DNA of 47,762 bases, from positions 4,254,237-4,301,998 of the forward strand of contig NZ_GG657738.1 of NCBI RefSeq assembly GCF_000158815.1, read 5' to 3'. The notes under the pieces were generated by a model, which searched no databases, was not told the origin of the DNA, and was given only the letters and a program-made list of their open reading frames with translations. Shown here one piece after another: positions 1-9,539 of the stretch (positions within the stretch are counted from its first letter, which is position 1; each line of letters begins with the position of its first letter). This DNA comes from Micromonospora sp. ATCC 39149. GTDB lineage: Bacteria; Actinomycetota; Actinomycetes; Mycobacteriales; Micromonosporaceae. A program made the position numbers and the translations under genes.

Positions 1-366
1 CCCCCGCCGCGTACGCCGTTACTCGACCGGCTGCGCGACGCCGGGGCCGCCGGGCCGCCGCTGGGCAGCACCGACGGGCTGCTCGCCGCGCTGCGCCAGC
101 GCGACCCCCGGGTGCTCGCCGCCACCCTCGGCAACGACCTCCAGGCCGCCGCACTCGTCATGCGCCCGTCGCTGGCCACCACCCTCAAGGCCGGCGAGGC
201 CGCCGGGGCGCTCGCCGGCATCGTCTCCGGCTCCGGGCCCACCTGCGTCTTCCTCGCCGCCGACGCCGCCGACGCCGAGCGGATCGCCGGCGAACTGGAG
301 CTGGCCGGGGTGTGCCGCGAGGCGCGCACCGCGCACGGCCCGGTGGCCGGCGCCCGGATCGGCTGA
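1..366 (+). CDS. ispE: 4-diphosphocytidyl-2-C-methyl-D-erythritol kinase, C-terminal part
   Basis: Only the last 121 codons are inside the window; the frame is open to the left edge. The visible part carries the late GHMP-kinase glycine motif SGSGPTCVFLA (about residues 78-88 of the fragment), preceded by a helix rich in Ala and Leu (NDLQAAALVMRP). This is the normal C-terminal arrangement of IspE. The family phosphorylates CDP-methylerythritol at the 2-hydroxyl with ATP in the cytosolic MEP pathway of isoprenoid precursor synthesis. Another GHMP kinase (such as homoserine kinase) is possible on a fragment, but in actinobacteria ispE usually precedes an ABC-F gene, as here. A strong hairpin follows the stop codon. 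Confidence 0.85.
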   Translation, partial: PPPRTPLLDRLRDAGAAGPPLGSTDGLLAALRQRDPRVLAATLGNDLQAAALVMRPSLATTLKAGEAAGALAGIVSGSGPTCVFLAADAADAERIAGELELAGVCREARTAHGPVAGARIG

Positions 367-375
367 GCCACCCGC

Positions 376-399
376 ACCCGCCCCGCCCCCGGGGCGGGT
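376..399 (+). terminator. Hairpin after ispE
   Basis: A perfect 10-bp stem (ACCCGCCCCG at 376-385 with CGGGGCGGGT at 390-399) closes a 4-nt loop ten bases after the ispE stop. There is no T-tract, which is usual for high-GC actinobacterial terminators. The ABC-F gene starts about 84 bases further on, so this probably separates the two transcripts. Confidence 0.6.
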
Positions 400-482
400 C
401 GGGTGCGCCCGCGTACCCTTGGGGTCAGGCGTCCCCAGGTGCCCGCCGGCACCGGGACGCCTTGATCATGGGAGGTGGGGTA

Positions 483-2297
<1,815 letters not shown>

Positions 2298-2392
2298 CCA
2301 GGGCAACCGGGTGGGGGGTGTGCGACGTCACAGCCCGCCGTGCGGGACAATCGCAGGCGACCCCTCACCCGCACGGTCTTGGAGACTCTGAC

Positions 2393-2848
2393 ATGGCCCA
2401 CACCCCCGTCAACCACCCCGCGCGGCCGATCTACCGGGCGATCGGCGGGCTCGTTGGTCTGTATTTCCTGGCCTTCGGAGTGCTCGGCCTCGTCGCCAGC
2501 GCTGGCGACGACCTCTTCGCCCAGGATGACACCGCGGTGCTCGGCCAGGGGACGAACCTCGGATTCTCGCTGCTCAGCCTCGTGCTCGGCATCACGATCC
2601 TGGCCGGCACCGTGATCGGCCGCAACCTCGACGTCGCGATCAACCAGTGGCTGGCGTACGCCCTCATGGTCCTTGGCCTGGCCGAGCTGGCCTTCCTCCG
2701 GACCGACGCCAACATCTTCAACTTCACCATCACCACCGACGTCGTGGTGCTGACCCTCTCCCTGGTCCTGCTGATGGCCGGCATGTACGGCAAGGTCGGC
2801 ACGGACGAGGAGAAGGAGGCCTGGCAGAAGGCCCGGCTCGTCCTCTGA
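2393..2848 (+). CDS. DUF4383 membrane protein, copy 1
   Basis: This 151-residue protein is predicted to have four membrane helices (about 20-40, 60-85, 92-110 and 118-138). It begins with the DUF4383-like N-terminus AHTPVNHPARPIYR and ends in a charged cytoplasmic tail. The function of the family is unknown; members are common and often multi-copy in actinobacteria. A very similar gene follows 115 bases downstream, starting with the same HxPVNHPARPxYR element, so the two are tandem paralogues. GGAGACTCTGAC upstream of the ATG supplies a ribosome binding site. It lies about 95 bases after the ABC-F gene and could be co-transcribed with it. Confidence 0.8.
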   Translation: MAHTPVNHPARPIYRAIGGLVGLYFLAFGVLGLVASAGDDLFAQDDTAVLGQGTNLGFSLLSLVLGITILAGTVIGRNLDVAINQWLAYALMVLGLAELAFLRTDANIFNFTITTDVVVLTLSLVLLMAGMYGKVGTDEEKEAWQKARLVL

Positions 2849-2963
2849 CCCGACCCGCAGCGGGGAGCGGCACCCGCCGACCCCCGCTGCGGCGGTTCGG
2901 CCCGCGTTCGGCGGCCGGCGGGGTGACAATCCTTCCGAATGGCAACAATCGGATGGAGGGGTC

Positions 2964-3434
2964 ATGGCGCACTTTCCGGTCAACCACCCGGCCCGGCCGC
3001 TCTACCGGCTCCTCGCCGGCCTGATCGGGCTTTACATCCTGATCTTCGGCGTGTGGGGCGTGGCCGAGACCTGGGGCGAGGGCCTGTTCGACCGGGGCAG
3101 CCACTGGGTCCTCGGGCTCCGCACCAACCTCGCGTTCTCGCTCGCCTCGGTGGGCTTCGGGATCGTGCTGCTGATCGGGGCGTCCCGGCGCAGCAACCTC
3201 GGCCACTACATGAACCTCACCGCCGGCGCGGTCTTCCTCGTCACCGGCATCCTGATGATGGCCGTCCTGCAGACCTCGGCGAACTTCCTCAACTTCTCGA
3301 TGTCAACCGTCATCGTGTCGCTGCTGTTCGGGCTGGTGCTGCTCGCCACCGGCCTCTACGACAAGGTCGGCCCGACCGAGCACGCGGAGGCCGAGAGCCG
3401 GCACCGCCGCGACCCCGTCCCCGGCAGCCGCTGA
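2964..3434 (+). CDS. DUF4383 membrane protein, copy 2
   Basis: This 156-residue protein has four predicted membrane helices and shares the opening motif HFPVNHPARPLYRLLAGLIG with the preceding gene. The second half (ANFLNFS, then a final helix and YDKVGPTEH) parallels ANIFNFT and YGKVGTDEE of copy 1. Function is unknown. The ATG at 2964 has a clear upstream GGATGGAGGGG. The last codons lie in the left arm of a hairpin shared with the convergent TetR gene. The separation from copy 1 suggests an old duplication, since the proteins are only moderately similar away from the termini. Confidence 0.8.
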   Translation: MAHFPVNHPARPLYRLLAGLIGLYILIFGVWGVAETWGEGLFDRGSHWVLGLRTNLAFSLASVGFGIVLLIGASRRSNLGHYMNLTAGAVFLVTGILMMAVLQTSANFLNFSMSTVIVSLLFGLVLLATGLYDKVGPTEHAEAESRHRRDPVPGSR

Positions 3435-3473
3435 CCCCCGGCCTGTGCAGGGGGAGGCGACGCCGGTCAGCGG
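3428..3473. terminator. Bidirectional hairpin between DUF4383 and TetR genes
   Basis: CCGCTGACC (3428-3436) and GGTCAGCGG (3465-3473) are perfect 9-bp inverted arms. The left arm contains the stop codon of the plus-strand DUF4383 gene and the right arm contains the stop codon of the minus-strand regulator. An inner C-run and G-run (3435-3439, 3450-3454) can extend the fold. The placement fits a shared rho-independent-like terminator. Confidence 0.6.
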
Positions 3474-4156
3474 CCCCGAACCGTGATCAGCGTCGGCTTC
3501 GCCTCCAGGTGCGACAACCCGTTCCAGGCCAGGTTGACCAGGTGCGCGGCCACCGTCTCCTTGCGCGGCTTGCGCACCTCCAGCCACCAGCGCCCCGTCA
3601 GCGCCACCATGCCCACGAGGGCCTGCGAGTACAGCTCGGCCAGCTTCGGGTCGTACCCCCGGGTCTTGAACTCGGCGCCCAGGATGTGCTCGACCTGGTG
3701 CGCGACGTCGTTCATCACGCTGCTGAAGTTGCCCGTCGCCGACATCACCGGCGACTCCCGGACCAGCACGCGGAACCCGCTGGTCTCCTCTTCGATGTAA
3801 CCCAGCAGGGCCATCGCCGCCTGCTCCAGCAACTCCCGGGGGTGGCCGGCGGTAAGTGCCGTGGTGATCCGGTCCAGCAGGGCCCGGACCTCCCGGTCCA
3901 CCACCACCGCGTAGAGCCCCTCCTTGCCGCCGAAGTGTTCGTAGATGACCGGCTTGGAGACCTTGGCCCGCGCCGCCACCTCCTCGATCGAGGTGGCGTC
4001 GAAGCCGCGCTCGGCGAACAGTTGCCGGCCGATCGAGATCAACTGCTCGCGCCGCTGGGCCGCCGACATCCGCACCCGCGACGGCGGCTTGGCCGCCGCC
4101 GACGCGGTGCGTCGCTGCCCACGAGCACCGCCCGCACTGACCGGACCATCTGCCAT
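3467..4156 (-). CDS. TetR/AcrR family transcriptional regulator
   Basis: The chosen product is 229 residues. The N-terminal helix-turn-helix is clear: QLFAERGFDATSIEEVAARA, followed by KVSKPVIYEHFGGKEGLY, which is the classic TetR recognition-helix segment. The remainder is a helical ligand-binding and dimer domain. The gene is 121 bases downstream of the desaturase on the same strand. The inverted repeat ahead of the desaturase is therefore an obvious candidate target, making this a likely repressor of membrane-lipid desaturation (inference). The start was set at the ATG at 4156, preceded by AAGGTGAC. An in-frame ATG at 4237 would add 27 low-complexity residues and also has a passable ribosome binding site, so the start is not certain. 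Confidence 0.88.
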   Translation of the reverse strand: MADGPVSAGGARGQRRTASAAAKPPSRVRMSAAQRREQLISIGRQLFAERGFDATSIEEVAARAKVSKPVIYEHFGGKEGLYAVVVDREVRALLDRITTALTAGHPRELLEQAAMALLGYIEEETSGFRVLVRESPVMSATGNFSSVMNDVAHQVEHILGAEFKTRGYDPKLAELYSQALVGMVALTGRWWLEVRKPRKETVAAHLVNLAWNGLSHLEAKPTLITVRGR

Positions 4157-4277
4157 GTCGTCACCTTGCCGGCGCTCGGTGACGCCCTGTCGCGGGATAC
4201 TGCCGCCGTCGTTGGTCGCGCCGCCGTCGTCGGTCATCCGGCCATCCTGCCAGGCGGCGGCCGACCCGACCGGCCCG

Positions 4278-5252
4278 TTACCGCCGCCGGCCCCGCTGCG
4301 CCGGCTCCGGGCGGGCCAGCTTGGCCGCGATTCGCTCCGGCTTCGGCCAGCGCACCGCCCACGCCGCCCCGGCCCGTTCGAACAGCCAGATCACCCGGGC
4401 CGAGATGTCGACCTGCCCGCGCAGCACCCCGTGCCGGGCGCTCGTTGGCTCGGCGTGATGCAGGTTGTGCCAGCTTTCGCCGAACGACAGGATGGCCAGC
4501 GGCCAGAAGTTGGCCGCCCGGTCACCCTGGCGCATCGCGAACGGGCGCTCGCCGTAGACGTGGCAGACCGAGTTGATCGACCAGGTCACGTGGTGCAGCA
4601 GCGAGATCCGCACCAGCCCGCCCCAGAACAGCGCGGTCAGCGCGCCCCGCCACGACCAGGTGAGCAGCCCGCCCATCAGCGCCGGGCCGAGCATCGTCAC
4701 CACTACCAGTACCGGGAAGAGTTGGTCCACCCGGCGGGTCGTCCGGTCGGCGAGCAGATCCGGAGCGAATCGCTTTCGGTTGGACAGTTCCCGGCCGAAC
4801 AGCCAGCCGACGTGCGCGTGGAACAGCCCCTTCGCCAGCCCCCGGACGCTCTCGCCGAACCGCCACGGCGAGTGCGGGTCGCCGTCGAGGTCGGAGAAGG
4901 CGTGGTGGCGCCGGTGGTCGGCGACCCACTGGATGATCTCGCCCTGCACCGCGAAGGAACCCGCGACCGCCAGCACCACCCGCAGCCACGGCCGTGCCTT
5001 GAAGGAGCCGTGGGTGAAGTAGCGGTGATACCCGACGGTGATGCCCAGCCCGGAGACGACGTACCAGAACCCGGCCACCGCCACATCGGTCCAGCCCAGC
5101 CAGCCGCCCCAGGCGACCGGGATCGCGGCGACCAGGGCCAGGAACGGGATGACCACGAACGCCCACAGGGCGACCAGGATGCCGCGCGACTGGGGACCCT
5201 GGGTGAGCGGTATCGGGCCGACGGGGTGGGGCCCGGTCAGTGCGGACGGCAT
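4278..5252 (-). CDS. Membrane fatty acid desaturase (acyl-CoA delta-9 type)
   Basis: This 324-residue membrane protein has the three histidine boxes of the di-iron membrane desaturases: HRYFTH (76-81), HRRHH (113-117) and HNLHH (262-266). Hydrophobic segments at about 25-48, 55-75, 92-108 and 170-200 place the boxes on the cytoplasmic side. The WHNLHHAEP context is typical of stearoyl-CoA/acyl-CoA delta-9 desaturases, which insert a cis double bond using oxygen and reduced electron carriers to adjust membrane fluidity. Regioselectivity cannot be read from sequence alone. The ATG at 5252 has GAGGTG two bases upstream. The gene is transcribed toward the TetR regulator and preceded by a perfect inverted repeat at 5282-5307. 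Confidence 0.9.
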   Translation of the reverse strand: MPSALTGPHPVGPIPLTQGPQSRGILVALWAFVVIPFLALVAAIPVAWGGWLGWTDVAVAGFWYVVSGLGITVGYHRYFTHGSFKARPWLRVVLAVAGSFAVQGEIIQWVADHRRHHAFSDLDGDPHSPWRFGESVRGLAKGLFHAHVGWLFGRELSNRKRFAPDLLADRTTRRVDQLFPVLVVVTMLGPALMGGLLTWSWRGALTALFWGGLVRISLLHHVTWSINSVCHVYGERPFAMRQGDRAANFWPLAILSFGESWHNLHHAEPTSARHGVLRGQVDISARVIWLFERAGAAWAVRWPKPERIAAKLARPEPAQRGRRR

Positions 5253-5281
5253 GGCACCTCGCAGTGGACGCGGTGATCACG

Positions 5282-5307
5282 AAGTTACGCCTACGTCACC
5301 GTAACTT
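5282..5307. promoter_or_regulatory. Perfect inverted repeat, candidate TetR operator
   Basis: AAGTTACG (5282-5289) and CGTAACTT (5300-5307) are exact 8-bp inverted arms around a 10-bp spacer. The element starts 30 bases upstream of the desaturase start codon, in the expected promoter zone. The size and symmetry suit a TetR dimer, and the regulator encoded beside the desaturase is the natural candidate (inference). Confidence 0.6.
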
Positions 5308-5579
5308 AGAGGGCCGTGGAAAGCACGAAACAGTTTCCGGCACGAATGCGTGCGGTGTCGTACGCCCGGCCCACCTCCCTCAAGCGACACCGGCCCGCGA
5401 CGGTCCGCCACAACGCCGGCGGTGGCTACCGGGGCTGCCTGACCTTCGAGGTGTCCAGATCGCGACGGCTCTCCTGGAAGATCACAGGGATCATGGCCAG
5501 AATGGGCGCTGGCGCGGAAGCTGTGGGGCGCTAAGGTGTAGTGGTCCGGCCAACCGATTGGTTTGTCCGTTTTAGACCG
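5308..5579. other. Gene-poor stretch between desaturase operator and tRNA
   Basis: No convincing gene was found. An open frame from GTG 5316 to 5534 (72 codons, very Arg-rich) has no ribosome binding site or recognised domain. Base composition is visibly less GC-rich than in the flanking genes. The stretch presumably holds the tRNA promoter in its last 60 bases. Confidence 0.5.
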
Positions 5580-5650
5580 TCCCGGGTCGTCTAATGGCAG
5601 GACGTCAGGTTTTGGTCCTGATTATAGGGGTTCGAATCCTCTCCCGGGAG
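5580..5650 (+). tRNA. tRNA-Gln (anticodon TTG)
   Basis: The cloverleaf folds cleanly. The acceptor stem is TCCCGGG (5580-5586) with CCCGGGA (5643-5649), then discriminator G. The D stem is GTCT/GGAC. The anticodon stem is TCAGG/CCTGA with loop TTTTGGT, giving TTG. The T arm is AGGGG-TTCGAAT-CCTCT. CCA is not encoded. It reads CAA, and by wobble CAG, codons. The position just upstream of glmU matches the order seen in other actinobacteria. Confidence 0.96.
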
Positions 5651-5723
5651 CTTCCGCTGTTTCGCCGTGCTTGCGTGGTTAGCATGGCCGCGAGACTGTC
5701 GCCGTCCCGACTGGAGCCACGTC

Positions 5724-7172
5724 GTGTCCCAGCCCCACCTCCGCACCGTCATCGTGCTCGCCGCTGGTGAGGGCAAGCGGATGAAGTCGGCGCTGCCCAA
5801 GGTGCTGCATCCCCTGCTCGGCCGGACCCTGCTCGGCCACGTGCTCGCCGCCACCGGGCCGCTGCGCGCGGACCGGACGGTCGTCGTGGTCGGCCACGGC
5901 GCGGACCAGGTCCGGGCGCACCTGGCCGAGGTCGCCCCGGAGGCCACCCCGGTGCTCCAGGCCGAGCAGCGCGGCACCGGCCACGCGGTCCGGATCGCGC
6001 TCGACGCCGTCGCCGACGCCGTGGGGACCGTGGTGGTGATCAACGGGGACGTGCCGCTGCTGCGCCCCGAGACCGTCGCCGCGCTGGTCGACGCGCACGA
6101 GGGTGCCGGGGCGGCGGCGACCGTGCTCGCCGCCGAGGTGCCCGACCCGACCGGGCTCGGCCGGATCGTTCGGGACGAGGCGGGCCGGCTTCGGCAGATC
6201 GTCGAGGAGCGCGACGCCACCGCCGAACAGCGGGCGCTGCGGGAGATCAACGCCGGTAGCTACGCGTTCGACGCGGTGCGGCTGCGGGACGCGCTGGGCA
6301 AGCTCTCCACCGACAACGACCAGGGCGAGGAGTACCTGACCGACGTCTTCGCCCTGCTGGTCTCCGCCGGTGAGCCGGTCGGGGTGCACGTGGCCACCGA
6401 CCATGTCGAGACGCTCGGCTGCAACGACCGGGTCGAGCTGGCGGCGCTGCGCCGGCTGCTGCGCGACCGGGTCAACGAGGGCTGGATGCGTGCCGGGGTC
6501 AGCATCCTGGACCCGGCGACGACCTGGATCGACGTGACGGTGACGGTGGACCGGGATGCGGTGATCGACCAGAACACGCAGCTGCGTGGCGGGACCGTGG
6601 TCGGCGCGGAGGCGGTGGTGGGCCCGGACGTGACGCTGATCGACACGGTGGTCGGCCCGGGGGCGACCGTGCTGCGCAGCCACGCCGTCGACGCCGAGGT
6701 GGGCGCGGGGGCCAGCGTCGGGCCGTACGCGTACCTGCGGCCGGCGGCGAGGCTGGCCGAGAAGGCCAAGGTCGGCACGTTCGTCGAGGTGAAGAACTCC
6801 GAGATCGGCGCGGGCGCGAAGGTGCCGCACCTGTCGTACGTGGGTGACGCGACGATCGGGGCGAAGGCCAACATCGGCGCGGCGACGATCTTCGTGAACT
6901 ACGACGGGGTGCACAAGCACCGCACGACGGTCGGGGAAGCGGCCTTCATCGGCTGCGACACCAGCCTGATCGCCCCGGTGGAGGTGGGGCCGGGCGCGTA
7001 CGTCGCGGCGGGCAGCGCGATCAGCCAGAACGTGCCGGCGGGGGCGCTCGGGGTGACCCGCGCGCCGCAGCGCAGCATCGAGGGGTGGGTCGCCCGGAGG
7101 CGGGCCGGCACGGTGTCCGCGGAGGCGGCGGAGCGGGCCCGGCGCGCGGCGGAGGATGCGCCAGGGGTGTAG
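5724..7172 (+). CDS. glmU: Bifunctional UDP-N-acetylglucosamine pyrophosphorylase / glucosamine-1-phosphate N-acetyltransferase
   Basis: This 482-residue protein makes UDP-GlcNAc from glucosamine-1-phosphate, acetyl-CoA and UTP for peptidoglycan synthesis. The N-terminal uridyltransferase half opens with LAAGEGKRMKS (12-22) and contains QRGTGHAV and INGDVPLL. The C-terminal half is a left-handed beta-helix with hexapeptide repeats and the acetyltransferase signature GTFVEVKNSEIG, followed by NYDGVHKHRT. The chosen start is GTG at 5724, directly before SQPHLRTVIVLAAG and preceded by CTGGAG. Upstream in-frame codons would add a non-homologous leader. The length matches the family. It lies 73 bases after the tRNA and 143 bases before prs. 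Confidence 0.96.
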   Translation: MSQPHLRTVIVLAAGEGKRMKSALPKVLHPLLGRTLLGHVLAATGPLRADRTVVVVGHGADQVRAHLAEVAPEATPVLQAEQRGTGHAVRIALDAVADAVGTVVVINGDVPLLRPETVAALVDAHEGAGAAATVLAAEVPDPTGLGRIVRDEAGRLRQIVEERDATAEQRALREINAGSYAFDAVRLRDALGKLSTDNDQGEEYLTDVFALLVSAGEPVGVHVATDHVETLGCNDRVELAALRRLLRDRVNEGWMRAGVSILDPATTWIDVTVTVDRDAVIDQNTQLRGGTVVGAEAVVGPDVTLIDTVVGPGATVLRSHAVDAEVGAGASVGPYAYLRPAARLAEKAKVGTFVEVKNSEIGAGAKVPHLSYVGDATIGAKANIGAATIFVNYDGVHKHRTTVGEAAFIGCDTSLIAPVEVGPGAYVAAGSAISQNVPAGALGVTRAPQRSIEGWVARRRAGTVSAEAAERARRAAEDAPGV

Positions 7173-7218
7173 TGGGCCGCAAGGGAAGGTGAGGCAATCC
7201 ACGGGGGCACCGAGGCGG

Positions 7219-7247
7219 TTCGTGGACCGTCCGACGGGGGAGATACT
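7219..7247 (+). promoter_or_regulatory. Possible promoter of prs
   Basis: TTCGTG (7219-7224) and GATACT (7242-7247) are separated by 17 bases, a sigma-70-like arrangement about 70 bases before the prs start codon. The -35 match is weak, so this is only a suggestion. Confidence 0.3.
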
Positions 7248-7315
7248 GCAACCAAACAGTCCCCGGCCCACACCGCACAGCCGGGCACCACCGAGCAACG
7301 GGAGCAGACGGGCCC

Positions 7316-8296
7316 ATGGGCAGCATCGTCGCCGAAAACCGCAAAAGCCTGATGCTCTTCTCCGGACGTGGCTTTCCGGAGTTGGCCAGGGAGATCGGTG
7401 AGGTCCTCGGCATCGCGCCGACGCCCGCCGACGCGTACGAGTTCGCCAACGGTGAGATCTTCGTGCGCTTCAAGGATTCGGTACGCGGTTCGGACGCCTT
7501 CGTGGTGCAGTCCGTGACGCACGGGGTCAACACGTGGATCATGGAAACCCTGATCATGATCGACGCCCTGAAGCGTGGGTCGGCCAAGCGGATCACCGTG
7601 GTTCTGCCGTTCTACCCGTACTCGCGGCAGGACAAGAAGCACCGCGGCCGGGAGCCGATCTCGGCGCGGCTGGTGGCGGACCTGCTGAAGACGGCGGGGG
7701 CGAACCGGATCCTCACGGTGGACCTGCACACCGCGCAGATCCAGGGCTTCTTCGACGGCCCGGTCGACCACCTGTTCGCGATGGACGTGCTGGCCGAGTA
7801 CGTGGAGCGTAAGTTCGCCGGGCGGCCGATGACGGTGGTGGCGCCGGACTCGGGTCGGGTGCGGGTGGCGGAGCGGTGGACGGATCGGCTGGGTGGCTGC
7901 CCGCTGGCGTTCATCCACAAGACGCGGGACCCGTTGAAGCCGAACCAGGTGGTGGCGAACCGGGTGGTCGGCGAGGTGGAGGGCCGGGTCTGCCTGATCG
8001 TGGACGACATGATCGACACCGGCGGGACCATCACCAAGGCCGCGGACATCCTGCGGGAGTCGGGTGCGGCGGAGATCGTGGTGGCGTCGACCCACGCGCT
8101 GCTGTCGGACCCGGCGACCGAGCGGCTGAAGAACAGCCCGATCACCGAGGTGGTGGTGACGAACACGCTACCGCTGCCGCCGGAGAAGCAGCTCGACAAG
8201 ATCAAGGTGCTGTCGATCGCGCCGCTGCTGGCCCGGGCGATCCGGGAGGTCTTCGACGACGGTTCGGTGACGACCCTCTTCGGCGGCCTGAGCTGA
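7316..8296 (+). CDS. prs: Ribose-phosphate pyrophosphokinase (PRPP synthetase)
   Basis: This 326-residue cytosolic enzyme transfers pyrophosphate from ATP to ribose-5-phosphate, giving PRPP for nucleotide, histidine and tryptophan synthesis. Recognisable features are the early FSGRGFPELA segment, PYSRQDKKHRGREPIS (ATP-binding flexible region), DLHTAQIQGFF and the PRPP-binding loop VDDMIDTGGT. The length is typical of the class I enzyme. The ATG at 7316 has GGGAG about 16 bases ahead and no better in-frame alternative. A perfect hairpin and then a 32-bp tandem repeat follow the stop codon. Confidence 0.97.
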   Translation: MGSIVAENRKSLMLFSGRGFPELAREIGEVLGIAPTPADAYEFANGEIFVRFKDSVRGSDAFVVQSVTHGVNTWIMETLIMIDALKRGSAKRITVVLPFYPYSRQDKKHRGREPISARLVADLLKTAGANRILTVDLHTAQIQGFFDGPVDHLFAMDVLAEYVERKFAGRPMTVVAPDSGRVRVAERWTDRLGGCPLAFIHKTRDPLKPNQVVANRVVGEVEGRVCLIVDDMIDTGGTITKAADILRESGAAEIVVASTHALLSDPATERLKNSPITEVVVTNTLPLPPEKQLDKIKVLSIAPLLARAIREVFDDGSVTTLFGGLS

Positions 8297-8309
8297 CCTG
8301 AGCCCGCTG

Positions 8310-8335
8310 CGCCGGCCGTCGTCCCACGGCCGGCG
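8310..8335 (+). terminator. Terminator hairpin after prs
   Basis: CGCCGGCCGT (8310-8319) and ACGGCCGGCG (8326-8335) form a perfect 10-bp stem with a 6-nt loop, 13 bases after the prs stop codon. It lacks a T-tract, as is common in this GC range. Confidence 0.65.
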
Positions 8336-8336
8336 C

Positions 8337-8432
8337 GCGGCTGTCAAACACGCGTCCCCCATGGGTCCGCGGCTGTCAAACACGCGTCCCCCATGGGTCC
8401 GCGGCTGTCAAACACGCGTCCCGCCAAGGGTT
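8337..8432. repeat. 32-bp tandem repeat, three copies plus a stub
   Basis: Units start at 8337, 8369 and 8401, each beginning GCGGCTGTCAAACACGCGTC. Copies 1 and 2 are identical over 32 bases. Copy 3 diverges near its end (CGCCAAGGGTT instead of CCCATGGGTCC). A fourth start, GCGGCTGT, appears at about 8434. The repeat is noncoding and immediately follows the prs terminator. Confidence 0.85.
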
Positions 8433-8733
8433 CGCGGCTGTTGGCGCTCGCCGCGGCGGGGGCGGGCGGGGGTCGCCCCCGCGTACGGCTGGGTGTTTTC
8501 GCTCCTGGTAGCGGGTGAGGCGGGGACTGCCGTCAGGCGCGTAATCAACTCGGGTAGACTGTTGCGGTTGCCATGGCGAGGGTGCCCGGCGGGCTGAGAA
8601 GCGCCGCACGGAGGCACCGTGATCGACGCGGTGCTCCGGGCAGTCGTTCATGACGCACGAGCCCCAGCGAGCCCCTCGCCCAGCACCGCAAGACGACAAG
8701 CCGCCGCAGCGAAAAGCATTCAGGAGTTTCCCC
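8433..8733 (+). promoter_or_regulatory. Promoter and leader region of rplY
   Basis: No gene was found here. TAGACT at 8555-8560 is a credible -10 box, with a poor -35 (GTCAGG, 8532-8537) 17 bases upstream. If it is used, rplY has a leader of roughly 165 bases, long enough for autoregulation by the ribosomal protein, though no specific fold was established. The first part (8433-8520) is GC-rich sequence without recognisable signals. Confidence 0.35.
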
Positions 8734-9426
8734 GTGTCCGAGGTAAAGATCAGCGCCGAGCCCCGTACCGAGTTCGGCAAGGGTGGTGCCCGTCGTACCC
8801 GCCGGGCCGGCATGGTGCCCGCCGTGCTGTACGGCCACGGCGAGAAGCCGAAGCACATCGCGCTGCCCGCGCGTGAGTTCGCCGCCGCGATCCGTAAGGG
8901 TGGCGCCAACCAGCTGTTCGCGATCGAGGTCAGTGACGGCACCCAGGTGCTGGCGCTGCCGAAGGCGATCCAGCGTGACCCGATCAAGGACAGCTTCGAG
9001 CACGTCGACCTGCTGCTGGTCCGTCGTGGCGAGAAGGTCACCGTCGAGGTTCCGGTCCAGCTGACCGGTGAGGCCGCGAAGGACACCCTGATCGTGCACG
9101 ACCACGACACCCTCTCGGTGACCGCCGACGCCACCAAGGTGCCGGACCACCTGGAGGCGTCGATCGAGGGCCTGGAGGCCGGCACGCAGGTCACCGCCGC
9201 CGACGTGGAGCTGCCGTCGGGCGTCGAGCTGGCCGCCGACCCGGAGCTGCCGGTCGCCGCCGTGACCGCCGCCCCGACCGCCGAGCAGCTGGAGGCCACG
9301 CTGCCCGAGGTCGAGGTGGCCGCCGAGGAGGTTGAGGCCGAGGTCGGCGAGGAGACCGCCGAGGGTGCCGGGGCCCCGGCCGCCGAGGGCGAGGAGGCCC
9401 CGGCCGAGGCGAAGACCGAGGCCTGA
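8734..9426 (+). CDS. rplY: 50S ribosomal protein L25, general stress protein CTC form
   Basis: This 230-residue protein binds 5S rRNA in the large subunit. The N-terminal L25 domain (about 1-95) includes [20 protein letters not shown], the canonical family opening. The second beta-domain (about 96-185) is the CTC extension seen in most bacteria outside the gamma-proteobacteria. The last 45 residues are a low-complexity acidic Glu/Ala tail. The GTG at 8734 is preceded by CAGGAG and begins [14 protein letters not shown]. An open frame extending upstream to 8650 has no homologous content. It lies upstream of pth, a common pairing. Confidence 0.95.
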   Translation: MSEVKISAEPRTEFGKGGARRTRRAGMVPAVLYGHGEKPKHIALPAREFAAAIRKGGANQLFAIEVSDGTQVLALPKAIQRDPIKDSFEHVDLLLVRRGEKVTVEVPVQLTGEAAKDTLIVHDHDTLSVTADATKVPDHLEASIEGLEAGTQVTAADVELPSGVELAADPELPVAAVTAAPTAEQLEATLPEVEVAAEEVEAEVGEETAEGAGAPAAEGEEAPAEAKTEA

Positions 9427-9539
9427 TCGGTCCGTGTTCTGTGCGACAGGCGCTCCCGGATCGGGGGCGCCTGTCGTCGTGTCGGGACGACGTCGCAGCC
9501 GGCCGCCGGGTGCGGCAGGGGGAGCGGGAGGGGCGTGGC

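Noticed and set aside
312..482. Longer N-terminus for the ABC-F protein
   Set aside because: It overlaps the end of ispE and the terminator hairpin. The GGAGGTGGGG ribosome binding site favours GTG 483.
5316..5534. 72-codon open frame between the desaturase and tRNA-Gln
   Set aside because: No ribosome binding site, an Arg-rich shadow-like composition and no recognisable domain.
8337..8440. CRISPR array
   Set aside because: The 32-bp units are directly adjacent with no variable spacers, and no cas genes are present.
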